DNA of 64,000 nucleotides, from NCBI GenBank assembly GCA_003367665.1, contig QKXI01000002.1, positions 124,001 through 188,000 on the forward strand, read 5' to 3'. A program made the translations under genes and the position numbers. Below the pieces are notes generated by a model. The model had not been told where the DNA came from and searched no databases. It saw only the letters and a program-made list of their open reading frames with translations. Positions 63,103 through 64,000 of the stretch are shown in pieces; the stretch's first letter is position 1, and every line of letters starts with the position of its first letter. Source of the stretch: Leifsonia sp. ku-ls. Lineage in GTDB: Bacteria; Actinomycetota; Actinomycetes; Actinomycetales; Microbacteriaceae.

Positions 63103-63513
63103 GTGCGCATCACGACGATCACCGGCAAGATCATCTATATCGTGGGTGTCTTCGCGCTCATCCTGGTGCTCAACGTCTTCGTGTTCGCCCGGTTGCTGAA
63201 CCCCACCTTCGATGTGCTCGTGGTCGCCATCCTCAACCTCGCGTACGTCATCGTCGGGGTCCGCAGCTTCCGCGGCGCCGACGAGAACCGCGCCGACCCG
63301 CGGCCCTGGTGGCGCGCGACGGCACGACCGGCGGCCGGGTTCTGGATCGGCGGGCTGCTCGCCGCGCTCGCCTTCGTCTCCGGCGTCGGCGCGTTCTCCA
63401 GCGATCCGGAGAACGCCTTCATCCCCGCGATCGCCTGCATCAGCTACGCGCTGCTCGCGGCGTTCTATCTCCACTCCTCCATCCGGCTGCAGGGGATGGA
63501 CACCGCCGGCTGA
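63103..63513 (+). CDS. Small membrane protein, 136 residues
   Basis: Four predicted helices (about 8-28, 36-55, 77-97, 105-123) with TWIGGLLAALAFVSGVGAF-type segments and an Arg/Asp-rich loop (SFRGADENRADPRPWWRAT). No family recognised. The GTG start at 63103 has TAGGCT six bases upstream. Confidence 0.65.
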   Translation: MRITTITGKIIYIVGVFALILVLNVFVFARLLNPTFDVLVVAILNLAYVIVGVRSFRGADENRADPRPWWRATARPAAGFWIGGLLAALAFVSGVGAFSSDPENAFIPAIACISYALLAAFYLHSSIRLQGMDTAG

Positions 63514-63555
63514 CCGGGGGGTTCCGCTCCGCCGCGGGGGTCGTAGGGTGAGCCC

Positions 63556-64000
63556 ATGGCGAATCGGCTGGGCGACGCGATCAGCCCCTACCTGCGCGCG
63601 CACGCGGACAACCCGGTCGACTGGTTCCCGTGGGGTCCGGAGGCGTTCGCCGAGGCACGACGGCGCGACGTCCCGGTCATGGTGTCGATCGGCTACGCGA
63701 CCTGTCACTGGTGCCACGTCATGGCGCGGGAGAGCTTCAGCGACCCGGTCACCGCCGAGGAGCTGAACCGCCGGTTCGTGGCGATCAAGGTCGACCGGGA
63801 GGAGCATCCCGACGTGGATGCCGCCTACCTCTCCGCGGCGAGCGCGTTCACCGGCAACCTGGGCTGGCCGCTGACCGTCTTCGCGACGCCGGAGGGGCGC
63901 GCGTTCTTCGCCGGCACGTACTTCCCGCCGCAGCCGGTCGCCGGGCGGGCGTCGTTCCGTCAGGTGCTCGACGCGGTGTGGGACGCGTGGACCTCTCGTC
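63556..64000 (+). CDS. DUF255 thioredoxin-like protein (YyaL/SSP411 family), N-terminal part
   Basis: The frame from ATG 63556 runs off the window after 148 codons. It begins [36 protein letters not shown] and has the thioredoxin-like site [29 protein letters not shown] and [20 protein letters not shown] follow. Full members have a second, glycosidase-like (alpha/alpha)6 domain; only the thioredoxin part is present here. TAGGGT six bases upstream of ATG suggests leaderless transcription. Confidence 0.9.
   Translation, partial: MANRLGDAISPYLRAHADNPVDWFPWGPEAFAEARRRDVPVMVSIGYATCHWCHVMARESFSDPVTAEELNRRFVAIKVDREEHPDVDAAYLSAASAFTGNLGWPLTVFATPEGRAFFAGTYFPPQPVAGRASFRQVLDAVWDAWTSR

Overview
The window is a 64 kb chromosomal piece of a high-GC Gram-positive bacterium. 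Codon use, the gene set (NlpC/P60 proteins, mscL, FmdB, galU, a SepX-like divisome protein, a DUF6230/DUF6114 pair, AbiEi/DUF559-like proteins) and many leaderless-looking starts all point to Actinobacteria, most likely family Microbacteriaceae and Leifsonia-like. The genus is an inference. No insertion sequence, prophage, CRISPR array or rRNA operon is visible.

Layout. 1-2.8 kb: end of a DtxR-type regulator, a secreted NlpC/P60 protein behind a structured leader, an HNH endonuclease behind a His/Cys-rich leader ORF with an internal terminator, tRNA-Arg(CCT) and an S4-domain protein. 2.8-5.7 kb: a minus-strand operon NERD protein - Mrr-like endonuclease - secreted PASTA/Ltp protein, the best candidate here for an undescribed defence module. 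5.8-13 kb: small enzymes, a DHA2 exporter with a divergent HxlR regulator, and a large MalT/LAL-type LuxR regulator. 13-16.4 kb: a rifampicin monooxygenase (rox) with an upstream rifamycin-associated element, a methyltransferase and an epoxide hydrolase. 16.5-21.2 kb: DUF1992, a three-gene DUF6230/DUF6114 surface operon under a TetR repressor with a visible operator, and a DsbA-like oxidoreductase. 21.4-26.4 kb: a G5/Excalibur protein, two MFS exporters around an ArsR-like regulator, a lipoprotein and a MazG-like hydrolase.

26.5-31 kb: a 1251-residue DUF4011-type helicase-like protein whose ATPase and nuclease motifs are degenerate, followed by a MazEF-type toxin-antitoxin pair with a perfect operator over the antitoxin start. 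31-35.4 kb: mscL, fmdB, 5-formyl-THF cyclo-ligase, galU, a RimJ-like acetyltransferase, a SepX/GlpR-like divisome protein and tRNA-Ala(CGC). 35.5-40.5 kb: a LysE/ArgO exporter gene with an apparent frameshift at its start codon, its divergent LysR regulator, a kinase-aminotransferase fusion and DUF3054. 40.5-48 kb: M24 peptidase, acyl-CoA dehydrogenase, DUF2142 membrane protein, aldo/keto reductase, a DUF559 gene broken by an amber codon and flanked by inverted 63-base repeats, and an MFS protein.

48-52.7 kb: a class I ribonucleotide reductase operon with class Ic metal-site signatures in NrdB. The redox-active CxxC tail expected at the NrdA carboxy terminus is encoded in a separate overlapping 25-codon frame. 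53-55.6 kb: a polar amino acid ABC importer. 55.7-64 kb: an SDR, an HrpA helicase carrying an in-frame palindromic insertion, an acyl-CoA ligase, an aldo/keto reductase, a small membrane protein and the start of a DUF255 (YyaL/SSP411) protein.

A recurring theme is a TAnnnT hexamer 6-8 bases before the start codon in about twenty genes, which suggests that leaderless transcripts are common here.
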